Assembly (NCBI GenBank): GCA_031422315.1
Contig: JANOQN010000074.1
Location: forward strand, 72,715 to 136,714
Direction of reading: 5' to 3'
DNA: 64,000 bases
Origin: JANNYA01 sp031422315
GTDB taxonomy: Bacteria; Pseudomonadota; Gammaproteobacteria; Xanthomonadales; SZUA-5
Part shown: piece by piece, positions 34,264 to 42,348 of the stretch
How the letters are laid out: each line of letters starts with the position of its first letter
Position numbering within the stretch: position 1 is the first letter of the stretch
Notes under the pieces: generated by a model
Databases searched by the model: none
Seen by the model: the letters and a program-made list of their open reading frames with translations, nothing else
Told to the model about the DNA's origin: nothing
Made by a program: the position numbers and the translations under genes

Positions 34264-35295
34264 ATGCCTATTCCTCTTTTCCCCATTCCGCTTTTCGACC
34301 ATTTATCGCTTGCCGCACAGACTGCCTATGCGCAGCTTTTAGAAAGCCTTCAAGTTAGCGAGGTTGCGCGTGGTATTGCGGATGCACCCGGCTCGTTCAA
34401 TCGAAAGATTGTTAGCGGCAAAACGTATTGGTACTACCAGCACAGAACCATAGCCGGCGCGATGGTGCAAAACTATTTGGGCGCGGATTCTGATTCGCTA
34501 CGCGCACTAATTGATGCAAAACAGCAAGCGACTGCATCGCTCGTGGTTAGCACACAGGCGATGGCTGCTGCTCGATTAGGCGTAATGACGATTACCAGCG
34601 CGCATCTTCGGGTCATCAATCGGCTTGCAGATGAAGGATTTTTTAGGGCCGGTGGGCTATTAGTGGGCACACACTCTTTTTTGACTGCGGGCAATATGTT
34701 GGGTGTACGCTGGCGAAGTTCAGAGCGAACGCAAGACTCAGACTTTGCGCACGCGGGCAGCAAGATGTCGGTAGCGCTACCCAGCAACGCGAAGCTGGAA
34801 TTAGGCGATGTGATCAACAGTCTGAAAATGGGATTTGTGCCAGCAGCAAGTTTGGATGGATTGCGCGGTGGGCGCTTTATTAATCCTGCTGACCCTGGAT
34901 TCGTTTTGGATTTCCTTACCCCAACCAACCGCAGCAATAAATCTTTAATACACGTCAAAGCCTTCAACGCACAATTTCAAGCGCTGCCCTTTCTTGAGTT
35001 TTCGCTTGAAGATGTCCAGCAAGGCGCAGTGCTAAGTAATACCAATGCGTGCCTAGTAAATACGCCTGACCCAGCCCGCTATGCGGTACACAAATTGATT
35101 GTTAGCGCGTTGCGGCCCGTTTCGCAGCGTACCAAGGCCTTTAAGGATATCGCGCAAGCCCGTGCGCTTTATCAGCTATTGCAATCTACGCAGCCAGGAA
35201 GGCTTGAACAAGTCGAAGCCGATGCCAACGCGCGTGGGCCAAAATGGCGCCGACATTTGACAGAGGGAAAACGGCAAATGACGCTTGGCGATTAA
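34264..35295 (+). CDS. GSU2403-family nucleotidyltransferase-fold protein
   Basis: A 343-residue protein resembling the GSU2403 family (NTP_transf_8). An N-terminal helical domain (with KTYWYYQHRT near residues 53-61) precedes the nucleotidyltransferase core: AGGLLVGTHSFLTAGNMLGV (129-148) followed by RTQDSDFA, where Asp158 and Asp160 form the metal-binding DxD. Then come VDFLTP-like strand 'FVLDFLTPTNR' and the C-terminal 'YAVHKLIVSALR'. Substrate and biological role of the family are unknown. It starts 48 bases after repeat copy C. The DUF2855 gene follows in the same direction 55 bases later and may be in the same transcript. Confidence 0.7.
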   Translation: MPIPLFPIPLFDHLSLAAQTAYAQLLESLQVSEVARGIADAPGSFNRKIVSGKTYWYYQHRTIAGAMVQNYLGADSDSLRALIDAKQQATASLVVSTQAMAAARLGVMTITSAHLRVINRLADEGFFRAGGLLVGTHSFLTAGNMLGVRWRSSERTQDSDFAHAGSKMSVALPSNAKLELGDVINSLKMGFVPAASLDGLRGGRFINPADPGFVLDFLTPTNRSNKSLIHVKAFNAQFQALPFLEFSLEDVQQGAVLSNTNACLVNTPDPARYAVHKLIVSALRPVSQRTKAFKDIAQARALYQLLQSTQPGRLEQVEADANARGPKWRRHLTEGKRQMTLGD

Positions 35296-35350
35296 CTTAT
35301 GCTACGTTGAAGTTGCTAAGCGTTTTAACTCAATCAACAAGGGAATCCCT

Positions 35351-36460
35351 ATGCAAGCAATCCCAGCAAATCTCGAGTTTCGAATTGACCGCAATCATTT
35401 GCAGAACACGGCATGGGTCAAAGCAGAGCCGCAGCCGCTCGCTTCCGGATTCGTGCGTTTCGCTTTGGAGCGCTTTGGGTTGTCGGCCAACAACATTACT
35501 TATGCCGATTTAGGCGATAAGATGTCGTATTGGCAATTTTTTCCGACTGTTGAAGGCTTTGGCCTGCTGCCGGTTTGGGGATTTGCGCGCGTGCTGGAAT
35601 CCACACTTACTGAGTTTCCTATCGGTATGCGCGCTTATGGCTATTGGCCACTCGCCAACGACGCCGTATTGCAACCTGCGTGGTTGGGCAATTCAAACTT
35701 TGCCGACCAATCGCAGCAGCGCGCCGATTTGCCTGCGGTTTATCAGCTCTATCAGCGCTGGCAGCCGCGGGAAGATGCGATGGCTGAAGCACGCTATGCA
35801 CTACTGCGCCCGCTTTACATGACGGCGTGGCTGTGCGCAGATTTTTTACGCGCAGAGGTAATTCCGCTTGAGGCGCAAGCCAAAAGCAGCGTACTTATTT
35901 TGAGCGCATCGAGCAAAACCGCACTGGCATTGGGCGCCGCGCTTAAGCGGCTGGCACCCGAAATTCGCACGATTGGCTGCACTTCAGCGGCGAACCTGGC
36001 GTTTGTGCGGCGCACGAATTGTTTTGACGCCGTGCATAGCTACGACGAAATTGAACAGCTAGAAAAAATTAGCACCGCGCTCGTTGACGTTGCTGGCAGC
36101 AAAGTTTTATTGGCGCGCGTGCATCAGCATTTTGGCGATTTACTTCGCTATAGCGGCGTGCTCGGCATATCGCACCGCGGAGAATTTGCCCTCGAAGCCA
36201 GCGTATTGCCCGGCGCTAAACCGCAGCTATTTTTTGCACCGAGCCAGGTCAAAAAACGCATGCTGCAATATGGCCCGGGCTGGATTGAACAGCAATCCCG
36301 GGCTGATTGGGAAGCGTTTCTAGCTATGAGCGAAAGCTGGCTAACCATCGATATTCAAAGCACAGCTTCGCAAATTCAAGCAAGCTATTTGAGTTTACTG
36401 GCTGGCAACGCGCAGGCTGAACTTGGCTTAGGGTTTGAGCTGCTGGCACCGATGGTGTAG
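35351..36460 (+). CDS. DUF2855 family protein (reductase-like)
   Basis: A 369-residue protein of the DUF2855 family, which looks like a divergent medium-chain dehydrogenase. The N-terminal part has ITYADLGDKMSYWQFFP and GLLPVWGFARV, which are the most typical segments; a nucleotide-binding-like strand SSVLILSASSKTALALGAAL follows near residue 185. The start ATG at 35351 is chosen over an upstream TTA-region start because the conserved LEFRIDRNHL begins there and a GGGAA sequence precedes it. Substrate unknown. It ends 20 bases before the next gene. Confidence 0.72.
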   Translation: MQAIPANLEFRIDRNHLQNTAWVKAEPQPLASGFVRFALERFGLSANNITYADLGDKMSYWQFFPTVEGFGLLPVWGFARVLESTLTEFPIGMRAYGYWPLANDAVLQPAWLGNSNFADQSQQRADLPAVYQLYQRWQPREDAMAEARYALLRPLYMTAWLCADFLRAEVIPLEAQAKSSVLILSASSKTALALGAALKRLAPEIRTIGCTSAANLAFVRRTNCFDAVHSYDEIEQLEKISTALVDVAGSKVLLARVHQHFGDLLRYSGVLGISHRGEFALEASVLPGAKPQLFFAPSQVKKRMLQYGPGWIEQQSRADWEAFLAMSESWLTIDIQSTASQIQASYLSLLAGNAQAELGLGFELLAPMV

Positions 36461-36480
36461 ATGAAATTTAGGAACTCAAT

Positions 36481-37587
36481 ATGGTTTTTTTTCTAGGCGT
36501 CGTCGCGTTTATAGGCGCAGCATTCTTAGCGATGACATTGCGGCGTGAACACGCCTTTAAGGGCGGCAAGCAAATGGTTCGACCCAGTAATGACGAGCCG
36601 TTTTTGGTGGAAAGCAAGTTTCGCGTCGTGAAACATGGCTATGAGCAAACTATCGGCATCGCCGGTGGCAGAGGTGCTTCGCTGCGGGTTGAGCGTGAGG
36701 GCTGGCTCAGCAGGTGGCTTAAATGGCTCGGTATCGGCCGCGATTTTGTTTCTGGCTACCCCATTCTCGATCACCATTTCGTGCTGGAGAGCGACGATCC
36801 TAGAGTGGCGCGTTGGCTTAAAACAGATACCGATGCCGCCACTGAAATCACTACTATTTTCAACCTCGCGCCTAAGCGATTGATCATACATCAAGGCAGA
36901 ATTTGGGTGCATTTTGCAGGCTCTAAAGACAAGGCTGACGAGTCAACCGCATGGCTGACGCAAGTCGGCGTAGCGCTGCGCCGACTTGCCGCGCGTGTGC
37001 CGAGTACTATGGTCGGTGAGGTTTCAGAAAACTTGCAAAAAAGCGCCAAGGCGATGCTGTTACTGGCACTCTCAAGCGGAATGGCAATTGCCGCAGCAGT
37101 CAGCGCCACTGCGCATATTGCCGAGCGCTTTCCCATCCACTTTCACCCGCTTGGTATGTACCTTAGCTTTTTGCCTTTTGCGTTAAGCTTAGGCCTTTTG
37201 CTGCTGTGGTTTGCGGCGCGCTGGATCGGCGATAGTGCAAGGGCGCGCGTGGTGTTAATTGAGCTCTGTACGATTGGATTTGCCAGCTTCATTGTGCTGT
37301 TTTTAGTCAGTGTTGCGCGCGCCAATATTGCTTTTTCAAGCTCGCCAATAATGCAAGAAACAGTGGCATTCCCTGGCGCGTTCACCCAGCGTTGGCGCCG
37401 AGGCAGGATCAACTACCGAGCGAATCTTCCTGAATTAGCCAAAGGCGCCGTGCCCGAAAGCGTAGTGCGCATTGGTGAGGCGGACTATGCGCAGCTGGTG
37501 AACGCATCGACGGTAAAAGTTACGCTTCAGCGTGACTGGTTCGGCTACTATTTTTTGGTGCGCTCGCCAGAACCGGTCAAGCCTTAG
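36481..37587 (+). CDS. Membrane protein of unknown function
   Basis: A 368-residue protein with one N-terminal transmembrane helix (FFLGVVAFIGAAFLAMTL), a soluble region of about 160 residues with 'ILDHHFVLESDDPRVARWL', three further hydrophobic helices between about 190 and 290 (AMLLLALSSGMAIAAAVS; LSFLPFALSLGLLLLWFAA; ELCTIGFASFIVLFLVSVA) and a C-terminal soluble tail. No family recognised. It follows the DUF2855 gene by 20 bases and is likely co-transcribed. Confidence 0.6.
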   Translation: MVFFLGVVAFIGAAFLAMTLRREHAFKGGKQMVRPSNDEPFLVESKFRVVKHGYEQTIGIAGGRGASLRVEREGWLSRWLKWLGIGRDFVSGYPILDHHFVLESDDPRVARWLKTDTDAATEITTIFNLAPKRLIIHQGRIWVHFAGSKDKADESTAWLTQVGVALRRLAARVPSTMVGEVSENLQKSAKAMLLLALSSGMAIAAAVSATAHIAERFPIHFHPLGMYLSFLPFALSLGLLLLWFAARWIGDSARARVVLIELCTIGFASFIVLFLVSVARANIAFSSSPIMQETVAFPGAFTQRWRRGRINYRANLPELAKGAVPESVVRIGEADYAQLVNASTVKVTLQRDWFGYYFLVRSPEPVKP

Positions 37588-37690
37588 TCGCAAATCAGGC
37601 CGCGTTATTAGATCGCTTATTGCAAAGATTCCAACCGCGAAAGAAAAGCCGCACAATGCTGGTCTTACTTGACAGATATGAGCGCCCAAA

Positions 37691-38674
37691 ATGAGCCACG
37701 AAATTAGCCCACTAACGAGCATTCCAACCTTGGATTTTCGCCGCTTCCACACGGATCGCGAAGCGTTCGTGCGTGAACTTGGCGAAAGCTACGAGGCTTT
37801 TGGATTTGTCGGGGTAACGCACCACGGCATTAGCAGCGAGTTGATGGATCAGGCGTATCGCTTGTTCCAAGATTTTTTCGCACTTGCTTCTGAGCAAAAG
37901 CAGCACTACCACATCAAAGGCAGCGGCGGCGCGCGCGGCTACACTGCATTTGGCGTGGAAACTGCGAAAGATTCGCAGCATCCTGATTTAAAAGAATTTT
38001 TCCACGTCGGCAGGGAATTGCCGAGCGGGCATGCATACGAATCAGTCATGCCGCCAAACCTTTGGCCGAGCGAACTGGCTGATTTCAAAACAATCAGCTA
38101 CGGGCTTTATCAAGCGCTGGATCAACTCGGGACCAGCATGTTGCAAGCGATTGCGCTGTATTTAGGCCTAGATGAGCATTATTTTGATAACAAAGTAAAT
38201 TTTGGCAATTCAATCCTGCGCTCAATTCACTACCCGCCGATTCAGGACAACGACACTCGCTCAGTTCGCGCGGGCCAGCATGAAGATATCAACTTTATTA
38301 CGCTGTTGATTGGTTCGAGCGCCGAAGGCTTGCAGCTGCTGCGCCGCGATGGCAGCTGGTTGCCAGTAACGACTCCTGAGCGGGACGCGGACAATCCAAC
38401 TCAAGGTGATGCCATCGTGGTCAATATCGGTGATATGTTGCAGCGCTTGACCAATCACAAGCTGCCTTCAACCACACACCGCGTGGTGAATCCTGATGGC
38501 GAAAAGCGCCGCCAGCCGCGCTATTCGATTCCGTTTTTCCTGCACCCGAACCCAGATTTTCTGATTGATACGCTGGCAAGCTGCGTAAGCGCAGAGAATC
38601 CAAGCCGATATCCAACCCCACTGACCGCACATGAGTATCTGATGGAACGATTGCGGGAAATTAAGCTCATCTAG
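37691..38674 (+). CDS. Isopenicillin-N-synthase-like 2OG/Fe(II) oxygenase
   Basis: A 327-residue member of the IPNS-like non-haem iron oxygenases. The N-terminal DIOX_N domain (IPTLDFRRF then SYEAFGFVGVTHHGI) is followed by the catalytic double-stranded helix with His197-x-Asp199 (GQHEDINFITLL), His263 (STTHRVVNP) and the Arg277-x-Ser279 pair (RYSIPFFLHP) that binds the co-substrate. Bacterial homologues are involved in varied oxidations, including ethylene-type chemistry, and the substrate cannot be read from sequence. It is a second iron oxygenase within 5 kb, but from a different subfamily from that at 33167. Confidence 0.85.
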   Translation: MSHEISPLTSIPTLDFRRFHTDREAFVRELGESYEAFGFVGVTHHGISSELMDQAYRLFQDFFALASEQKQHYHIKGSGGARGYTAFGVETAKDSQHPDLKEFFHVGRELPSGHAYESVMPPNLWPSELADFKTISYGLYQALDQLGTSMLQAIALYLGLDEHYFDNKVNFGNSILRSIHYPPIQDNDTRSVRAGQHEDINFITLLIGSSAEGLQLLRRDGSWLPVTTPERDADNPTQGDAIVVNIGDMLQRLTNHKLPSTTHRVVNPDGEKRRQPRYSIPFFLHPNPDFLIDTLASCVSAENPSRYPTPLTAHEYLMERLREIKLI

Positions 38675-38720
38675 CAACGCGTCTAGCCATCAAATAGCCA
38701 CACTCACATCCAAGGATTTT

Positions 38721-39215
38721 ATGAAGCTACTCGCCACGTTCGCGCTGCTGATTGGTTTTGCTGTAACAGGATTCACCAAACAAGTCGCCATACCCGCAGC
38801 CACTCAACCAACGGCCGATTTTACCGTCGCATTGTTAGACGGTAAAAAATACGACGCCAAATCCATGCGCGGCAAGTATTTGGTAGTGAACTACTGGGCC
38901 ACGTGGTGCCGACCTTGCATTAAAGAAATGCCGGAATTTCAGGCACTGGCAAGCTCAAGATCTGATGTTGCGCTGCTCGGATTGGCCTATGAGGACACTG
39001 AAGAGAAGGATTTGGTAGCTTTTTTAAGCAAGCTCAAAGTTACTTACCCAAACGCCAAAGTTGACGTATACGGCGCGCCACCGGTCGGCGCTTCGGCGCC
39101 TAAAGGCTTGCCAACCACTTACGTATTCGCTCCTGATGGCAAGTTTCTTAAAGTATTTCTGGGCCCAGTAACGGCGAAAGATATCGTCGCAAGCTTTTTA
39201 CCGGTGAAGAAGTAG
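38721..39215 (+). CDS. TlpA/ResA-like thiol-disulfide oxidoreductase
   Basis: A 164-residue exported thioredoxin-fold protein. An N-terminal signal or anchor (KLLATFALLIGFAVTGF) is followed by the AhpC/TSA-like fold with the active-site WATWCRPC near residues 56-63, and the cis-Pro loop GLPTTYVF near 128. Such proteins keep cytochrome or other periplasmic cysteines reduced. A strong AAGGA site precedes the ATG. The acylphosphatase gene starts six bases after its stop. A c-type cytochrome lies 1.3 kb downstream, so a role in cytochrome maturation is possible but unproven. Confidence 0.83.
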   Translation: MKLLATFALLIGFAVTGFTKQVAIPAATQPTADFTVALLDGKKYDAKSMRGKYLVVNYWATWCRPCIKEMPEFQALASSRSDVALLGLAYEDTEEKDLVAFLSKLKVTYPNAKVDVYGAPPVGASAPKGLPTTYVFAPDGKFLKVFLGPVTAKDIVASFLPVKK

Positions 39216-39221
39216 TTTCAC

Positions 39222-39512
39222 TTGTCCATCGTGACGCGCGCTTTTAGTATTTCAGGACGCGTGCAGGGCGTCGGGTTTCGCGCTCACACGCAGGCGAAAG
39301 CGCGGGAGCTAGCGCTGCGCGGCTGCGCGATCAATTTGAACAATGGTTGCGTATACGTTGAAGCCGCCGGCAGCGAGCTGAGCATGCAGGCGTTTGCAGA
39401 CTGGCTAAGGCAGGGCCCGCGATTTGCCAAAGTTGACAGCGTGATCCAAGCGCCGCTAGCAGCAGAAGAATCCGCTCGCATCTCAGCACTGGTGGATTTT
39501 TCTACAGGCTAA
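39222..39512 (+). CDS. acyP: Acylphosphatase
   Basis: A 96-residue acylphosphatase that hydrolyses carboxyl-phosphate bonds. The catalytic signature SGRVQGVGFR is at residues 11-20, with Arg20 binding phosphate, and the catalytic Asn is in LRGCAINLNNGCVYVEAAG. Start TTG at 39222 lies six bases after the thioredoxin-like gene; GTG at 39231 is an alternative that would shorten it by three residues. Small ORFs in the 150 bases after it are not convincing. Confidence 0.9.
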   Translation: MSIVTRAFSISGRVQGVGFRAHTQAKARELALRGCAINLNNGCVYVEAAGSELSMQAFADWLRQGPRFAKVDSVIQAPLAAEESARISALVDFSTG

Positions 39513-39661
39513 GCATGCGCATTGATCAGCCGAATAATCAGCCGAACTATCAAGATGGGCAAACTAAACGGACGCGCTGGTTTAATTGCGCCGCGCCAAC
39601 GCAAACCGCTAAGGTGCGGCGTGGGCGCGCGGATGTTGCGGGCTAAGTTTTGGAGCTATTG

Positions 39662-40435
39662 ATGAAATCTTCGACCAAAAAGACCGCCGCAGGCACATTG
39701 GTAGTGTCGCACTATGATCCGCGCGCGATATTTAAAAAACGCGCGCTGCTTGCGTCCATTTGGCTCGCCAGCCTCGTAGCGCTGTATATTTTTTGTAAAA
39801 TGACGATGACGCCCGGCTTCATGCAAACTCAAGCGCAGCTTAAACAAACGCAAATCCAAGTCGTTGCACTCGAGGGCAACATCAATGAATTGCGCACGCT
39901 GTTAAGCCGAGCCGATCGCGGTTTGCAAGTGTCAGAAGAAGCTAAAGCCGCGCTGCAGCGCGATTTGGAAGCCCGCAACGATGAAATGAATGCGATGCGC
40001 GCCGACTTATCGTTCTTCCAAAAATTCACTGGCGGTGGCAATGTTGACGCGCTCGGCGTACAGGAAGTTTTGATTCAATCCACTGCAGAACCGCGCGTTT
40101 TTAACTTTCGCTTTGCACTGAGTCAAAATTTGAAGCGCGGCACGATGGCGCGCGGTCGCATCAATTTTAGCGTCAGCGGCACATTAAACGGCAAAATCAA
40201 ACGCCTCAAATACAGTGAAATGGTTGGCGAAGGAAACAATGACAAATTGACCTACGCATTCAAATATTTCCAGCTTTTCGATGGCACGATTTTTCTGCCC
40301 GAAGGCTTTACCCCAAGTGCAGTAACCGTTCGTATGCAAAATGACAGCGGTGAATCCGCCGAAAAAGAGACTGCCTGGAGTAAGGCGCTCAACGCTGCAC
40401 CTTCCGCCAATGCAAGCAATCCGGCTAATTCGTAA
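39662..40435 (+). CDS. DUF6776-like single-span coiled-coil protein
   Basis: A 257-residue protein with a short basic cytoplasmic N-terminus, one transmembrane helix (ALLASIWLASLVALYIFCKM), a coiled coil of about 70 residues (QTQAQLKQTQIQVVALEGN to LQRDLEARNDEMNAMRADL) and a C-terminal beta-rich domain (FNFRFALSQNLKRGTMARGR, YFQLFDGTIFLPEGFTPSAV). This layout matches the DUF6776 family as I know it. Role unknown. The ATG at 39662 is favoured over a TTG at 39650, because TTTTGGAG lies before it. Confidence 0.62.
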   Translation: MKSSTKKTAAGTLVVSHYDPRAIFKKRALLASIWLASLVALYIFCKMTMTPGFMQTQAQLKQTQIQVVALEGNINELRTLLSRADRGLQVSEEAKAALQRDLEARNDEMNAMRADLSFFQKFTGGGNVDALGVQEVLIQSTAEPRVFNFRFALSQNLKRGTMARGRINFSVSGTLNGKIKRLKYSEMVGEGNNDKLTYAFKYFQLFDGTIFLPEGFTPSAVTVRMQNDSGESAEKETAWSKALNAAPSANASNPANS

Positions 40436-40496
40436 TCTTTGCTGCTCAACGTTGTAATTTCGCCGATAGAATCGCGCACCAATCAAGGAGAAACCC

Positions 40497-40976
40497 ATGC
40501 CAGCCATTCGAAATGCCGTCAAACATTTCAGCGTATATTTCAGCTTAACTTTGCTGCTTGCGATGCTCTCTGCCAATACAGCCTCGGCCCAAGTCAAGCC
40601 TGAACAAGCCATCGGCTACCGAAAAGCGGCCTATCACGTGATTGTTTGGAACTGGAGCCCAATGGCAGGCATGGTGCGCGGCGCCATTCCGTATGACAAA
40701 GCGAAATTTGCCCGCAATGCCAGGCGCATTGCGCAAATTGCACCGGCGCTTTTGGAGGGTTTCCCGGCGGGTTCTGACAAAGGTGCAGCAACCGAAGCGC
40801 TGCCGGCCATTTGGCAAGACTGGGCGGATTTTCAAGCAAAAATGAAGACTTTTGAAACCGAGTCTGCCGTGCTATCCAAAGTTAGCGGATCCGCTGATTT
40901 TGAACGTATCAAAGTGCAGTTCGCCAAAGTCGGAGAGGCGTGCAAAGCATGCCATCAGAAATACAAGGCGGAATAA
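40497..40976 (+). CDS. Cytochrome c' (c-556 type)
   Basis: A 159-residue exported class II c-type cytochrome. The signal peptide runs to TASA-QV (VYFSLTLLLAMLSANTASA), the mature part is a four-helix bundle, and the haem-binding CKACHQKY is at the very C-terminus, as in all cytochromes c'. The family binds NO and CO and is used in stress responses or electron transfer. Good AGGAGAAA ribosome-binding site before the ATG. It is not clearly linked to its neighbours. Confidence 0.9.
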   Translation: MPAIRNAVKHFSVYFSLTLLLAMLSANTASAQVKPEQAIGYRKAAYHVIVWNWSPMAGMVRGAIPYDKAKFARNARRIAQIAPALLEGFPAGSDKGAATEALPAIWQDWADFQAKMKTFETESAVLSKVSGSADFERIKVQFAKVGEACKACHQKYKAE

Positions 40977-41124
40977 CATGTGAGATATCCAGCCACGAAA
41001 TTCCCGTTAGACTAGCCCAATCACTCCTCGTGCGCGCCACGGGCGAACTTAGCTTGCGGGCGCTGGATGGCTTGACGCTGGATTTGAACTTTATCGATGC
41101 GTTGCGGCTAAACGTGGAATGATT

Positions 41125-42339
41125 TTAAGCAATAATTTTGCGCGCTTTTAACGCATCAAATGTTGCCTGACTAACCCCAATTTCCGCTAGCACTGCGAAC
41201 GTGTCTTGACCCAGTGTGGGCGGTGCGGCGTGATACTCAATGGGTGTCGCAGAAAATCGCACCGGGTTTGCTACTTGTGGCACCTGCGCGCCGTGCGATG
41301 CCAGCTGAATTTGCAGGCCGCGCGCTTTAACTTGTGGATGCTCAAATACGCGCTTTAAGTCATTGATCGGCCCGCATGGCACGTTTACCGCATTCAGCGC
41401 TGCTAGCCACGTGTCGGTTTCGCGTAGCAAAAGCCAAGCCTCGATTATCGGCACTAGAACTTGCCGATTCGCAACACGCGCGGCGTTGCTTTTAAACCGT
41501 TCGTCTTCTGCTACGTCGGCATACCCAGCGGCAGCGCAAAAACTCGCAAATTGACGATCATTGCCTACCGCCAACATGATAAAGCCATCCTGGGTAGCAA
41601 AGCTTTGATACGGCACAATGTTCGGATGCGCGGCGCCCAAACGCTGCGGTACTGTGCCACCGACCAAGTAGTTCATCGCCTGATTAGCCAGCCAAGCGAC
41701 CTGTGTGTCCAGTAGTGCCAAATCAATATGCTGACCTATACCGGTGCTGCGCGCGTGCAAAAGTGCGGCTAAAACGGCCGACACCGCATACATGCCGGTC
41801 ATCAAATCTGCCACGGCCACGCCGATTTTCTGCGGCCCAGCACCCGCTTCGCCATCGGGCGCGCCGGTCAAACTCATGATGCCGCCTTGCGCTTGGATCA
41901 TGGCGTCGTAGCCGGGCTGATCTGCATATGGCCCGGTTTGCCCAAAGCCAGTAATCGAGCAAACAACTAAACTGGGTTTGAGCGTGAGTAAGCTGGCGAA
42001 ATCCAAACCATATTTTTCTAAGCCGCCGACTTTGAAGTTCTCCAAAACGACGTCGCTTTGCTTGACCAAATCGCGCACCAAATCCGCGCCTTCGGGCTGG
42101 GTAAAATCAATCGCAGCGCCGCGCTTGCCGCGATTCGCACTTAAGAAGTATGCCGATTGGCGTGCACCTGCCTCGGGCAAGTCTAGCCAGGGCGGGCCCC
42201 AGGTGCGGGTGTCATCGCCCGAACCGGGTTTTTCGATCTTGATAACATCTGCCCCGAAATCCGCCAAGCACTGCCCGGCCCAGGGCCCGGCCAGCACGCG
42301 CGATAAATCCAATACGCGAACGCCAGCGAGCGGGCCCAT
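41125..42339 (-). CDS. CaiB/BaiF family CoA-transferase (family III)
   Basis: A 404-residue family III CoA-transferase that moves CoA between carboxylic acids. The N-terminus is typical (GPLAGVRVLDLSRVLAGPWA), and the catalytic Asp178 lies in GVAVADLMTGMYAVSAVLAAL. The GGIMSLTG and NRGKRG motifs are also present. Donor and acceptor acids are not predictable. It starts nine bases after the stop of the giant nuclease gene and may share its transcript; a functional link is not obvious. Confidence 0.9.
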   Translation of the reverse strand: MGPLAGVRVLDLSRVLAGPWAGQCLADFGADVIKIEKPGSGDDTRTWGPPWLDLPEAGARQSAYFLSANRGKRGAAIDFTQPEGADLVRDLVKQSDVVLENFKVGGLEKYGLDFASLLTLKPSLVVCSITGFGQTGPYADQPGYDAMIQAQGGIMSLTGAPDGEAGAGPQKIGVAVADLMTGMYAVSAVLAALLHARSTGIGQHIDLALLDTQVAWLANQAMNYLVGGTVPQRLGAAHPNIVPYQSFATQDGFIMLAVGNDRQFASFCAAAGYADVAEDERFKSNAARVANRQVLVPIIEAWLLLRETDTWLAALNAVNVPCGPINDLKRVFEHPQVKARGLQIQLASHGAQVPQVANPVRFSATPIEYHAAPPTLGQDTFAVLAEIGVSQATFDALKARKIIA

Positions 42340-42348
42340 CGTTATTAA

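Noticed and set aside
39515..39646. 43-codon open frame after the acylphosphatase gene
   Set aside because: Composition dominated by a short direct repeat (GATCAGCCGAA / AATCAGCCGAA); no family or clear start signal.
40940..41122. 60-codon open frame overlapping the end of the cytochrome c' gene
   Set aside because: Overlaps the haem-binding end of a well-supported gene in another frame and has no features.
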